Shown: in pieces, positions 9,541-21,831 of the stretch | Layout of the letters: the number at the start of each line of letters is the position of its first letter | Position numbering within the stretch: the stretch's first letter is position 1 | The notes under the pieces: model-generated | The model's input: only the letters and a program-made list of their open reading frames with translations | What the model was told of the DNA's origin: nothing | The model's database searches: none | Source: Chromera velia | Lineage: Eukaryota > Sar > Chromeraceae | Assembly: GCA_018398765.1 (NCBI GenBank) | Contig: JAHBMJ010000903.1 | Span: 1 to 38,930 of the forward strand | DNA: 38,930 nucleotides | Direction: 5' to 3' | Position numbers and translations under genes: made by a program

Positions 9541-9758
9541 GCAACTAGGTTTTAATAATTTAATTCAAGTCTAAAATCCTGTACGCAACCTGCTATTAAA
9601 TATATTTAATAGCATTTTATACGTATAAGATTTCAAACTCAAATTTTGTGGCATTTTAGCTAGGATTTTCGTGCATTTGAATTATGATTTGATTGGATTT
9701 TACCTAGAATTTTAGTGAATTTTATGCATTTTAAAGGTATAAGTTTTTATCTTTTTGT

Positions 9759-12700
9759 CTATCGACGACCACTTTCACTACCGCCCCCCTCGTCAGCAGA
9801 GCCCCCCACAAATTGGCGCCCCAGTCCCTTCCCTCCGGCTCCCATCTTTGCTGCTTGTTCAAGCAGGCGCCTCCTCAATTCTGCCTGTTTTGCAGGAGAG
9901 GGAATCTCTGTCACCACATTCATGTTCATTTCAATGCCCTTGGGAACGGATTCAGCGAACTGAGCCGCCAGGGCACGCGCGTCGCCTAGTACTGCTGCTT
10001 TGTTCATTACGTTTGGGGGATCTGCAACCGGTCGTCGTGCAGAAGAACGATTGCGATCGGTGGAAGAAGAAGAGGACGACTGCGTTCTTTGAGTTCGTTT
10101 CTTTGCAATGGGAGGTTGATCCTCACCTGTCTCTTTTGTCCTGCTGTTCACATGCTCTCTGGCCTCCTTATTTCTTCCCTTTTTCCCTGCCCCCCCTCCC
10201 CTCTTTTCAACCTGACGTGAACGTATGGGGACCTGCGGACCCTCTCTTTCTGATCGGGTGTCCCCCGTCTCTCCCCCAAACTGCGGAGCTACTAAAGGTT
10301 CCGTGTCAATCCCCTTAGACACTCTCTCTCTCCCTACAGCCGCAAGGTGGGAAAAGAAAGCGGCCCTTGTCCCTTCAGGCAAGGACTCCACTCCTAGAGA
10401 CAACAAATGGGGGGGGGCAGACATGGAAAAGGGAACAGCAGGGGGATTCTGCCTCTTCCTTTCGTTTTCTTCCTCTTCTTCAACCTCTTCTCCTTCTTCT
10501 TGTTCGACAGACAGAGCGGAATCTGGCCGCTTCTGCACATTCCCACGACCCCTTCTGTTCTTTTCAACACCGCGTCCACCAAGTGTTCTCTCCTCTTCCT
10601 CCTCCCTTCCATCTCCATTCATTCTTACAGCGCCTTCCACCTGGCCCTCCTGGCCCGCCGCCACGATGTCGATCACATCTCTTCGAAGAGAGGCAAGGTC
10701 TGCCTCTATCTGAAGGCGCATGCGGTCCTTTTGCTGGACTTCTGCCGGGGGGACAGACGAAGAGGGGGATCGCCTTTCCATCTGGTTGTCTCTTTGAATG
10801 ACAGGTCCTCTTTGGTCTTTCATTGTGCTCAGACCGCCTCCTTCTCTTTGTCGCTCTCCTGCGGTTGTCGTCCTTTCGGGTTTCGCTTTTCCCACTGAGT
10901 CCGTTTCTTTGAGCATCAGCGTGTTGAGGGTCGGGGATGTGTGGAGATACTTTCTGAGAGACGGGTGGATGAGGTTTCTGTCTGCAACGGCGGCAGGTCG
11001 TCTCGACGGCACAGACTGGGCTGTCTTTGCCTTCTCGATTGTCTGTGGGGAGAACGAAACTCTCGGTCTGTTGTTCACAGAATATGAAGAGAGTTGATGA
11101 CCTGTCTGCAACTCTGTCTCCTGAAATTTGGAGGACGATGGTGGCTTCTCTGTCTGCATTGCGGATTGGCTAGTCAGGGGAGCGGGGGTCACTTTCGCCT
11201 CGGGGGGGGCGTCAGAATTAGTTTCTGCTTCTGCTGCACGGGCAGGTGCGAAGGCAGCAATTGCGTCTGTGCATGTGTGGACCGTCTGCGTCCACTCTTC
11301 TGTCTGCAGACGCACAGCCGTCTGACTTCTTTGGCTCACAAATCCACAAAATGCCGAGGCCCCCGCTTGGCATGCCGTGGCCGTGTGGTGCAGTCTCTCT
11401 GTCTGAATTGCACGTGCGGCTGCCCGGGGAGGCGGGTTTGTTTGTGTTTGAATTTCATTCAACAAAGGGGGGCTGGTTTGGCAGTGGGTCTCTACGAGCG
11501 GTCGCGTCTCTGTTTGTACAGCTGCTGCCAGCAGGAAGGGCGCATCTGTCTGAGTGATTTGCGGCCGTGCGTTCTCCTTCCTCCTCGCCTCTCCCAATAA
11601 GACTGCGTCTAGTGCTAGGCGGGTCTCTCGGAGCTGCTTGCGGCTCTCCTGCAACTCTGCCCCTGTGTGGTTGTTCTGTTCCCGTGCAGACTCTCTCTCT
11701 GCCTTCAAGGAACGGACGTCAGATATCAAATGGACCTTCTCCTCCTCTAAACGCGAAACCTCAGAGGCCCACTGGGAACGAAGCTGCATCCGCAGAGACG
11801 CACAAAGACGAAAGAGAACGAGAGAAAGAGAGGACAGTGAAACATTCAGAGCATCTTGCTTGACACCAAACACTCTCCTTTCTCTCAGGTCCGGAAACCA
11901 TACAGAGCGATACCCTTTGCATGAAGAGAGCTTAAAGTCGAGATCTTGAGAGTATTTCTTCAGTCTCATACTCACGTTCAAATTCTCTGTTGCCATCTTG
12001 TCGGCCCTTTCCTTCTGCACATCTGCCGCCTTCTTCATTCGGGTCTCCAGAGCGGAGGCAGCCTCCCTCTCCCTCTCCACACTCTCGGCTTTCACCGCAC
12101 GGAGCTCTCCCTCGTGCGTGCGTCGGAGAGCCAGCAGCTGCACGGATTTGTGTACAGAATCAAAAATATTCAACCTCAGTACAAAACTCTTTCTCATATG
12201 CACGACAGACAGGCGGAAGCTGAATTCGAACACCAACGTGCTAACACATCGACATTGAGAATATCATGAGACTCAGAAGCTGCATCACTTGGCACCCTTC
12301 CAACCTTGTCCATTTTCTGCTGAGACTGAAAGCGTAGTAGCTGACTGCCTGATCTGACTGATTGACTGACTCCCAAAAGCACTGGCTGACCTTTTCTTCG
12401 ATTTCGAGAGCCTTTTTTGTGCCCTCGCTCTCGAGCAGATGTTTCAACTCCTGCCATGAGGAACAAGGGACATAGAAGAAAGGCAATGAGTGATATTCGT
12501 ACACTCATTCCGATGGAGAGTTTGCCTACTTTCGACGATCAATTTTCGTTCTCCCTCTAAATTCTGTATCTATCCAGCCGTCATAATTGATGTGTGTGTT
12601 GGCATGAAACCTTTCAGGAGGGTTCATGCAGTCAGCGGGAAAATGCGGGAGGGAGAGAACGGCCAATACAAAGCCTGCGTGGGAGCCATTGAGGAAAGAG

Positions 12701-15700
12701 CGTGTCGGAAAAATGGTGCGGAGAGCCATGCAGAAGAAAGACGCCCACGAACATTCATTGAGAAAATTCTTTCACAGAAGAAATTCAAAATGACTTTCAC
12801 GGACACCCAACTGACTGATTGACTGACTGAGATTTTTGCTTCGCGTTCGTCTCGTGCCTTCTGGACCTCTCTCTCTATACGCCGAGAGCTCTCGATTTCC
12901 AGTCTGCATGCAGCACGTGCGCTTGTTTGTGTGTCTGTCTGTTTCATGTTCATCCCGCTTTCCGTTTTTTGCTCAGAGAAAGAAAGAATGAAGAGAATCC
13001 TCAAGACGAGCTGTAACAAAAATGATCGGATACAGAGAAGAGCCGACAGAAAGAAAGAAGAGCACACGCGACACTTATCACAGCCGTCCTTCAAGACATG
13101 ACACTCGATCGGTGAGTCTTGAAATCAGAAAGACCGAATATTTGACTGACCTTTGCTGTTCAAGCCGCCCCTTCCGATTTTCCTCTTCCTTCCAGGCAGC
13201 TGCTCTCTTCTGTTCTCTGCATATAGAGAGATATGATCAAGAACGAAGATGAAAGAATAAAAAGATACACAGATAGATACACAGGCAGATAAATAAGCAA
13301 GCAGGTATGTAGGTAGACAAAGACGCGAATCTTTCAACAGAAGTGAGTCAGAAAGTGCTGCTTATGTAAGTCTTTTGAGAGTGGGTAAGAGAACATACTA
13401 AGAGCACTGATCTCGGCCTCTCCAAATGAGAACTATGAGATCTTCCCTTCACAGTGTCTTGCCCAAGAGCTGCTCTGCCTCCAACTTTTGGAAGGCATAC
13501 GGTGGATTGTCTCAGCTGACCTGGCCAATTCTCTCTCGCCTTCTCGAATTTTCTCCATCAATTTTTGAGTCTCTGCGTCCCTCTCTGCCGTCTGTCTGGT
13601 CTCAAGCCGCAACATCTCCGCATCGTGTCGCTCTTCCATTCGGCGAACTGCCTCTGCATGTTCCTCTTCTCTGCAGGGGAGGACAATTCGTTTGTAAGTG
13701 AAAGGGCGTCAACGGGACTGAAGCCAAACGAGCAGAAAGGAAAGAAAAGAAAGAGAGGAACAAAGTGTGTTAAGAGGAACAGGGTGCAAGGGGACGTCAT
13801 CGTGAATCTTCATCTCCCTCTGCTTATTCTGTCTCCCTCATTGTCGCCCCCACCCGTCCGCTCTCTCTGCCCCTCCACAGGCACAGACATATCAATTCGC
13901 ATTCTTTCATGCGATCTCTCCAAGCTTTCCTAAATCCCTTGCCCCCCCCGTCTCCTTCATCGTCATACTCCTTCTCTTTTGGGATCCTGTCCCTCCCTCC
14001 TCCTCACCTTTCCTGCATTCTCTTCTCGAACACCCGCTCCATGTCCTTCCGCGTCTCCACAAATTCCTCTTCGAGCCTTTGCTGCTCTTCCTGACAGACT
14101 CTGAAATGAGGGAGAACAAAAACAAAGACAGGGAGAGTGAAATGAGGTATAGATGGAAGTACGGAGGAGTCCGGATTCACAAGGATCAAACTGCCAAAAT
14201 TCCAGGATCAAACTGCCAAGATTTCAGGTTGCATGGGGGGACGTGGACTGGACAATTCATTTCATCTTCTTCTTTCTGTTTCGATCCTCATTGAAGCTTT
14301 GTTCATCATATGTTAACGTCATTTCTCTTTTTCTGCTTCCTTTCTATTCCTTCGGCAGCCTGCCGATCAATTTATGCTTTCGCCCCCTCAAAATTTCCAG
14401 CATCAGAAATCTCTTTTTGAAGTTATCTGGTAATATCCCATTCTTTCTTTCGTCCCTCCAGATACGCACCTTTGCACTCTTTCCATATCGCTTTTTGCTT
14501 CCGCCTCTCTCTGCTGCATCTGTCTCGAAAACGATTCCTCGAAGACCTCTCTTTCCTGCACCCAAGAGAAAAGAGAAAAAAAGAAAAATCAGGCGAGAAG
14601 GGAACGTAGAGATCGAGAAGGGGTTGTTTGCCTCCAGATCTGTCTCTGTCTCGTTCTCGACACATTATTATTAACAATATCGATAGGTCGAGGCCCGCCT
14701 CCCCCCTTTTAGAGCATCCTGACTTCGTTATGACCGAAGAAAAAAAAACTTGAATCTGCACTCCAAGCAACAAAAGGGTCCATCTTCCCTTTTCTCTAGA
14801 GCATCACCACCGTCGGCTTTGAACGAATGCTACAGTCGATCTATCAAAAGCCGTCGCTCTGCTGAATTTGTCCATACACATCCGTGTAAGCGTTTCAAAG
14901 AAGTCTCTCAACTCCCTTCCACTCATTCACCATCTATCACAAACTCTTCTCACTTTTTTGAAGCTCTCCAGTAGTCTCTGTTTCTCCGTCTCCCCTGCTT
15001 CCCTCGCCTGACGCAGCCTCTCCTCGCCCTCTCTCCTTGCCACCTCGGTCTCCCTCCGCAGGTGCAGGCGGGATGCCGCAATTTCAGATCTCAGAGCCTC
15101 CACCTGACGCTCTGCACTCACCGCACGCTCCTCCCAGTCGCGTCGCGCTGCCGCGTCCACCTCCTTCATTTGCTGCAGCAGATCATGCCCATGCATCCTT
15201 TTTTTGCGCTGTCAGCAATTGATCTCGATCGTTCCTTGTGTCGACAGGGGACACCCGGGGGACACAGAGTGGCAAGTGTTTTAGGAGGAAATTTTTCCAT
15301 GCGATTTTTTGTTCTCAGGAATGCGCACTCTTCTTTTCTGCCTCTTGGCTGACTGACCTTTTCCGTTTCCCTCTCATGTTCCACCCGGAGGGATTCCCTT
15401 CTTCTTCTCTCTGCAAGGACCTCCAGACTCGCATCGGCCCTCGTTCTCTCCACTGCCTCCTGCAGAAGAGAAGTACACACACAAGCATGCATTTGAACGT
15501 GAAAAACGTTGCTCAATTGGGGAAAGGACCACTACAGGAGCGACGGCCCTTGTCTGATTGTATTAGTATGCTCCAGTGCTTACAAAAACAACGAAATGGG
15601 TGTAGAATTGCTCACCCTGTGGCGGCAGACGACCGAGGAAAGAGAGGCACAATTCCCCGGCACAAAATCAAGAGAAAAGGCGAAAAAAACCAAGTGGCAC

Positions 15701-18700
15701 CACAGCGCAGAAAACTCAGGTCCCTGCCCTGAGTTCAAAAGAGAAAGGAAAGAATCCGTTCTAAAAAATGGGCAGCAAGGCAGCTAACTAGGCAAAAGAA
15801 GTTTCACGAGAGAGAGAGAAAGACGAAACAAACATACCGCCACTTTCCTTTCCGATCTCTCCTTCTCTGCCTCCAGCGCCTCTGTCGCCCTGCTGCTTTC
15901 CAGACGCAGCCGATCCACCTCCCATCTGCACACAACACACACGTGAACGGGCTCAAGTATAGAGATCGCAAGAACACTTAACAGAGATACTTGGGAAGAG
16001 GGACACCCATGCATGCAGGCCAACTGATGACTACGTGAGTACGCAAACACGAAGAAACAAATGCAGGCAAAACGATGCACATGCATGCACACTGCCTGCA
16101 AACTGCCTGACACACACAGATCCGGCCACAGTGCAGCAGATGCATCCACAGACATTCCTTCCTTCCAATCCGCCTACTGACCTGAGCCCCTCTGTTTCCC
16201 TTTCTGATTCTGCCCTGAGTCTAGTCTCTGTCTTTCTCCTTTCCCACTCGAAGCTCTCCCTCAGTTTGTCCATTTCTGCCTTGTGTGTCTGGGAGGCCTT
16301 TTGCATCTGTCTGGCCACTTCCTCTCGACACTCCTCCTGCAGGGCGGTGCGCTCGGCCGCTGCTCCCGCACTGCAGCAGACACGCAAACAGATTTTCTTT
16401 GTCTCAAGTGATTGACGAAAAACAATCAATGAATGAACGAACGAAAGCCCAAGTGCAGTCACCACGTAAAAGAGGATGAAGTCGTTTGACAAATATGAGA
16501 GCAGATGCGACCGGACAGGGTGAGACCGGGTGAAGGAAAACAAGAGAAAAGCAAATCCAAAAGTGAATTGAGAAATCTTCTCCGAATGGCGAATATGCAG
16601 AGAAAGCATCCATCCATCAATCTTCATGAAGAAGACATCAATCAGGGGGAAGGGGACGTGCTTTGACGTTGTGCGTCGAGTATAAGGATGACCTGCCTGC
16701 CAGACAGATAGACTGACTGACAGAGAATCGGAGACTCTTCCTCTCATTTCATTTACGAGAGGGTTCTTGTGAGAGCTCCTCAGGGTGTCCAGCTCTTTTT
16801 CTAGCTGCATTCATTCATTCATTCATTCATTCATTCATTCACAGAAAGGAGCACGTTGGGCTCACATGAAGACAGGCATGAATGGCCATATGCAAATGCC
16901 CCGAATCTTCCGTTCTTGAAGAACTCAAAAACAAAAGGAGCACTGCAAGAATCCACACACAACCTCTCTCTTGAAGAGTTGTTCCATTCTTGTCCACTAA
17001 GTCCTTCGATATGCAATCAGCGTTTCGTTCTTCAACTCATCAACTCAGCAGAGGTGCTCCATTTGCAGGCATGTGCCCACCCCGACTGACCTCCGCGATG
17101 CGTTCTCTCTCGTCCCTCCTCTCCTTCCTCAACCACTCCGCCTCATACTCCAGGGCACTGCACCCGACGCACACAGAGAAAGAGGCCCCGGCGTTGCTCT
17201 GTCTGGTCTCCCCGCCCCAATCCTCGGCCTGTGTCTGGGTGTCTACTCCTTTTCCCCTCTTTTCCTTCTCCCTCTCTTCCTCCCTGTCAATCTCACAAAG
17301 AACCCCCACCTCTTCCACTGTCAACTCAGCAGAAGAACACAAGAGGGGCTCATCAGGGCCAACACAGACATCAGTCACAGACACACAGAGAGAAGAAGGC
17401 GCCCGTGGGGGGCGTTGTCCTGAGATTTGGGAGATTTGGGTTGTGGAGGACTCTACTGTTGTTGCAGATGCCAAAAGAGACGCTGAAGTGGGCAGAGACG
17501 AATCACCAAAACCGCCCCCTCTCTGTACATTCACACCCGGCTTTCCATCGCACTCCTTTGCTTTTTCTTCTCCTCCCTCTGGGTTTCTCTGGTCAGATGA
17601 CGCACGTGGCTGCTCTCCATCTGCGCTTTCTTTGTGTGCAGGTGTCGCTTTTCGTGCCGTTTCCAGAGCGTGTTCGAGTTCTGCAACTCTTTGCAACAGC
17701 TGCACGGAGGACGGAAGCACAGAGAGGGGAACGGGAGCATGGAAGCGCAGACAGAAGTGCAACTTGCATGGAATGAATGGACACAGGCTGACGAGAACGA
17801 AAAACGAATAAAAGGAAGTACGCCAGGAAGTTGCAGGTAATCAAAAAGGGCACACTCATCGTGTTCACCGGCACAGAATGTTGAAGGCAAGTAGGAACAA
17901 GGGGAAGGGACTGGGTTTCATACTTTGCTTTGTAGTTTCTACTGCAGGAAGAGCGAAGGAAAGAAAAAGATGAAGGAATGGAACGAATGGTCAAACCTGA
18001 GTCAACTACCTCGTTCTTTCGACTACGAAAAATGACGAACAGATGAATTCACTCACCTCATCGTTCTCCCTCTCAAGATCTGCCTTCCCCCTCTCCCTCT
18101 CTCGTCTGCTGGCGAGGCTTCTTTCTCTTTCACCAGAAAACCGGCCAATACTATCTTCACAGTCAGCGACACCGACTAAGGACTCGTTTCGTTCGCCTTC
18201 TTGCTGTACTTCATGAGAAGATGAAGAGGCACCCACGGCACCTGCAGGGTCACCCCCCCCCTCTCCTTCTGTGGATGTGTCGGTGGACCTCCCATGAGGA
18301 CCCCTGGGGCTCTGACGGCATCTTCCCAGAGGAGGAGAAGAAGGCGAATCGATTCCCTCTTCCCCCCCCCTCCCGTCTGCACCTCCTCTCCCCCCCTTGA
18401 GGCCCCACACCCTCTCACCAGAAGACGTCCCCTCACCCTCACCTTCTCCGTCTAGCTCCATGTGACTCTCACCACACTCGTCCTGTGCCCACAACCCGTG
18501 CTCCTCCTCTCCCTCGTCCTTCTGGTGACGTGCCGCTGCACCGAGGGGAGAAGAGGAGACTCCCGCGCTCTGGAAGACCTGGAGGTGGCGGGAGAGGCGG
18601 AGTACTTCACGGTCGGCAAAGAAGATTCTCTCCTTTGCCTCCTTCTCCCTTTTTTCCTGAAAGAAAAAGGGTGGAAGAAGAAATGAAAATCCAGAAAAAG

Positions 18701-19546
18701 AAAAAGCAGAGAAAGGGCGGTCGATCGATCAGACGACAAAAAGAATGGAACACCACCACATTATCAGAACAGGGTGTTGAAACAGATGTCTTCCAAGAAG
18801 GCAATTGCGCCGACAGAACACAAAAGTAGGCAGCTGGTCAAGAGAGTGGAAAAGCGAAGAGGAGCCAAGAAGCTTCTTTGTAGCATCAAGAAGATAGTCC
18901 TTAGGGAAACACGACATAACCACCAACAGGCACTGACGCTTTTCTGGAGGGCAGCCTTGAGGGATGCCACTTCGTTTTGCATCTTGTCTCTCTGTTGCTC
19001 ACATCTCTGTTTCCACCTGCAACACAACATAATTTCATGGAGGCTTGAGGCGACAAAGGCAAATGCTTGAATCTGTTGTTCCGCAGCATGTTGCTTGCAC
19101 CCATCGTATCGGCACATGCTCCTTGGACAAAAGTGTTGTGTGTCAGATCCCAAACCCTCCATGTATATATATTGCCGACCTTTTCACTTCCCTTGAGGAC
19201 TCCTGAACCTCCCTCCTTGCTTCCCTGAGAGCTGTGGCTGCACCAGCTTCTGCCTGCATGCATGAGGGAAAGTAAGAGAGAAAAGTGTGCATGCAACAGA
19301 AAACATGTTTTCTGGCATGTTGTTTCTCTCCAGCGAACATGCTGCTCTGACCCAAGCTCGTCCATCTTTCTGTGCGCCTCCATTGAGAGCGTCTGCTTCA
19401 AGATCTGCAGCTGCAGACTCGAGGGAAGAACTCAAACGCCAACTCTCCTCCCAGAGGGATCGAACGACGTCAGGAATACCGTTGGACTCCCACGGATTTG
19501 CTGAGGGCATGTCAGCCTTGGAAGGTTCCTTGACTTCTCCTGGCAT
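9759..19546 (-). CDS. 18-exon coiled-coil protein, about 1651 aa, with QT-motif array
   Basis: Exons (minus, 5' to 3'): 19546-19352, 19253-19180, 19016-18938, 18656-18057, 17699-17091, 16804-16722, 16370-16182, 15925-15838, 15459-15358, 15172-14954, 14555-14470, 14100-14008, 13670-13521, 13216-13151, 12903-12828, 12450-12391, 12137-11976, 11783-9759. All phases agree and the sum is 4956 bases. Exons 2-3 and 6-17 encode charged heptad-like helices (for example LEEEFVETRKDMERVF). Exons 4-5 are Gly/Ser/Glu-rich and disordered. The last exon holds 11 QT motifs (about residues 1053-1203) and then an acidic low-complexity tail. Long coiled coils with TQT motifs suggest a cytoskeletal, centrosomal or ciliary scaffold that binds dynein light chain. 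That role is inference, and I do not recognise the family. The start is the first ATG after an in-frame stop. Exon 1 has an alternative frame (LQILKQTLSMEAHRKMDELG) that would need another donor. Confidence 0.7.
11100..11560 (-). other. Region encoding 11 QT motifs (putative LC8-binding array)
   Basis: Within the last exon of the coiled-coil gene, about 150 residues carry ITQTD, AVQTE, HCQTS, IQTQTN (two), AIQTE, RSQTA, RLQTE, WTQTV, AMQTE and ELQTG, spaced roughly 8-30 residues apart in Pro/Ala-rich linker. LC8 (DYNLL) ligands use a TQT or [VI]QT anchor. Arrays of such motifs in disordered chain are typical of multivalent LC8 partners. Exon 5 has one more (VDTQTQ, near 17240). Function is inferred from motif density alone. 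Confidence 0.5.
11784..11975 (-). other. Stop-free 192-base intron, may be retained
   Basis: The intron between exons 17 and 18 of the coiled-coil gene has a consensus donor (GTGAGT at 11975) and acceptor (GATGCAG at 11784). It is divisible by three and free of stops. Retention would add 64 residues. The encoded residues (containing SLSSLSLVLFRLCASL) are hydrophobic and unlike the flanking helices, so splicing is favoured. Confidence 0.6.
16805..16843. repeat. (TTCA)n microsatellite at an intron 3' end
   Basis: About nine TTCA units on the plus strand (GAAT on the transcribed strand) directly abut the acceptor of exon 6 of the coiled-coil gene. They replace the expected pyrimidine tract. Confidence 0.85.
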
Positions 19547-20408
19547 GATCACAAGTGAAATTCTTCTTTGTCCTCTGCGCGTCACCGGACCGATGGACAA
19601 AGTTGAGAAAAGAAGCGTTCCTGCTCAGGAACAAATGGAGCTGGCAGTCTTCGTTTGTCGGAGGGAAAGTTCCCCTGCATCAACAGCTGTTGTTTAAAAA
19701 GTTTAGTAAGAAGACGAACTGTTTCACTGCATCCCATTCATGCCGAAAATGTGGCGCCAAGTCATATATACCTGTTGCTCATCGTACTTGTATTTACTGA
19801 GGTGTCTATATATATATATATATACAGACTTCGACGGATCAAGGTGATGGTGCTGCATTGGTGCATGAATTAATTTGCATACATCAATCGTCGATACAGA
19901 TCGACAAGATCTCAATTCAATCGATCAAAAACAACACTTAATTCGCGAATTAAAAATTATAAGCAGCTATTCGGGGCCACGCAGATCGGAGGTGCATGCA
20001 TGGCAGATCCACGCGTACGCGCATGAATGCCGATGAATGCCGATGAGCACATTGCCAGCTAGGGCTGCAGTAGGGCATGCATGGTTCTGCATCTCGATCT
20101 GACTGACAGTGCTCCTGCCAGACAACTGCACCAGCAAATCACCAGCAATTGAGCGCCCTAGACAACAGACAATCCCTGCACCAGCTTTCGCTTTGAACGT
20201 TTTCTTTGGTGTTTCACGTTAAAGACTCCGTGTAGACGCATACGCAACAGGTTCTGCACGCAACAGGTTCTGCAGACAGAGCAACACGTCTGTTTCGTTG
20301 CACAGCTTGGAGTCCTTAGGCGTTGTTGGGTACATCCACACGCGAGAGCTCACAAACTGGCCGTCTGTAGCTGATTGAGCATATTTGAGATCCAGATTTG
20401 TTCACATC
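19547..20408. promoter_or_regulatory. Divergent promoter between coiled-coil and 12-exon genes
   Basis: This is a head-to-head spacer of about 860 bases. It has TGCATGCA at 19993-20000, the related GCATGCAT near 20075, a TA dinucleotide tract at 19807-19825, and short direct repeats such as CAACAGGTTCTGCA (twice, near 20250-20275) and GAATGCCGAT (twice, near 20025-20045). There is no coding signal. Transcription start sites cannot be placed. Confidence 0.45.
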
Positions 20409-21795
20409 ATGATGGACACCACCCTCGGAGGGCTGCGAGGAGAGGGCATGAGCGCGGACCTCCGTGCGTTCATCAAGAGGAGCTTTGAACCTCTTGTAGC
20501 CATCGTGAAGGAACTCGACGATCGCCTCTCGGATTGTGAAAACGGTGCGTGGGTCGATGGGAATTGTCAGAAAGGCCATTCATTTGGACGCGCTGTAGTC
20601 ATTCGTGCGGGTAGACGGAGAGGGAAAGCAAGAATGTCTCAACACAGATTGTACTGTCAAGCGATGGTCTGTATATATGTTGTTTGAGCGTCGATTGTGA
20701 GGGCCTGACCGATTGTGAGGGCCTGGTCCATTTCAGTCGAGCACAGAAGAGTCCTACAATAATCGTCCACATCCTCAAATGTTCCTCCCCAAACATGATC
20801 GAGAGAAAGGAAAGGCGAATAAAAGAACAATCACCCTTACTTTTGTCAAATGAGCGTGCGACGCAATTATCTGCCCAAATACTGAAAGACAGCACCTCAG
20901 CGCGTTTTCGGCTATATTGACACAGAAAGGGGGTGGAGGGTCGAGCTCCCGGTGTGCAGATATATAGACAGGTACTTCATCGACTATATATACAATTGTT
21001 CCAGTTATCCGAGTGCCCCTCAAATCAAGAGAGTACACAGGGAAAGACGTGAAAGCGGGGGAAAGACAAAAACGGCGGAAAAGTCGCCCAGAGTGAAACT
21101 GTACTTTCTGTCCCTCTGCCTCCGCTCCACCAGTACAGGAAGCGTGGTGATCCTTTCCTTCTTTTTCATTTAATTGCAGAAAACAAAAAGCTCCGCCGTC
21201 GCCTGACAGCAGCAGAGAGTGAGCTCGCTGCAATCTCCGAGTTCACCAACGGCACAAAACTGTCCTTTGATGTCAGTCAGTCAGTCGGTCGGTCGGTTGG
21301 TCAGTCAGTCAGTCAGTTAGTCAGTCTGTCAGGGGGTCGCAGGCAAAGTTTGGCTGATGAGCTGGTATCTGCTTAGACACCTTGTCCTCTTTCTTCTTCG
21401 CATCAGCAGAGCAGCCACTTACCTGCTTTTGTGAAGGTTCGAAAGTGGACAGCTTCTCAGAACAAACAGCCAGAATCCACAATTCAGATCGAAAGGTCTT
21501 TTTCATCTCTTTCATCTAATGCTCACACCTCACTGTCCCCTCACTGCGTTCAGATTCCCCACGCTCTGGGCCGCACTGAGAATGGCAATCAACTAGAAGG
21601 CGTGAAGAGTCCCGAGAGGGGTGACACGAAGGAACTCTACGCAGGGCTTGCAAACGGTGCGTCAGACAGACAGATAGACTCTCTCTAGCAGTACGCTTTC
21701 CTGTTCGAATTTTTGGCTGAGGGTTCTGATCTCAACATGAGATTATTGGGTCGTCTTCCCATTTGCGTGTAAAGCGTGTCCTTCTGTCCGATCGC

Positions 21796-21831
<36 letters not shown>

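Larger units (their letters stand above)
8644..9758. other. AT-rich convergent spacer with two MITE-like elements
   Basis: This is the spacer between the 3' ends of the permease and the coiled-coil gene. It is AT-rich and has no coding frame. Two short inverted-repeat elements lie within it (8814-9041 and 9299-9540) and are listed separately. The remainder holds T/A-rich runs and a short GAT microsatellite (about 9262-9280). Confidence 0.6.

Noticed and set aside
9755-12269. Many plus-strand frames of 80-190 codons
   Set aside because: They lie opposite the last exons of the coiled-coil gene, are Ser/Leu/Pro-rich complements of Glu/Arg/Gly codons, and have no consistent exon structure.
21434-21446. 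GGTTCGAAA word resembling a tRNA B box
   Set aside because: No A box or cloverleaf can be folded around it; no other tRNA-like block was seen in the window.
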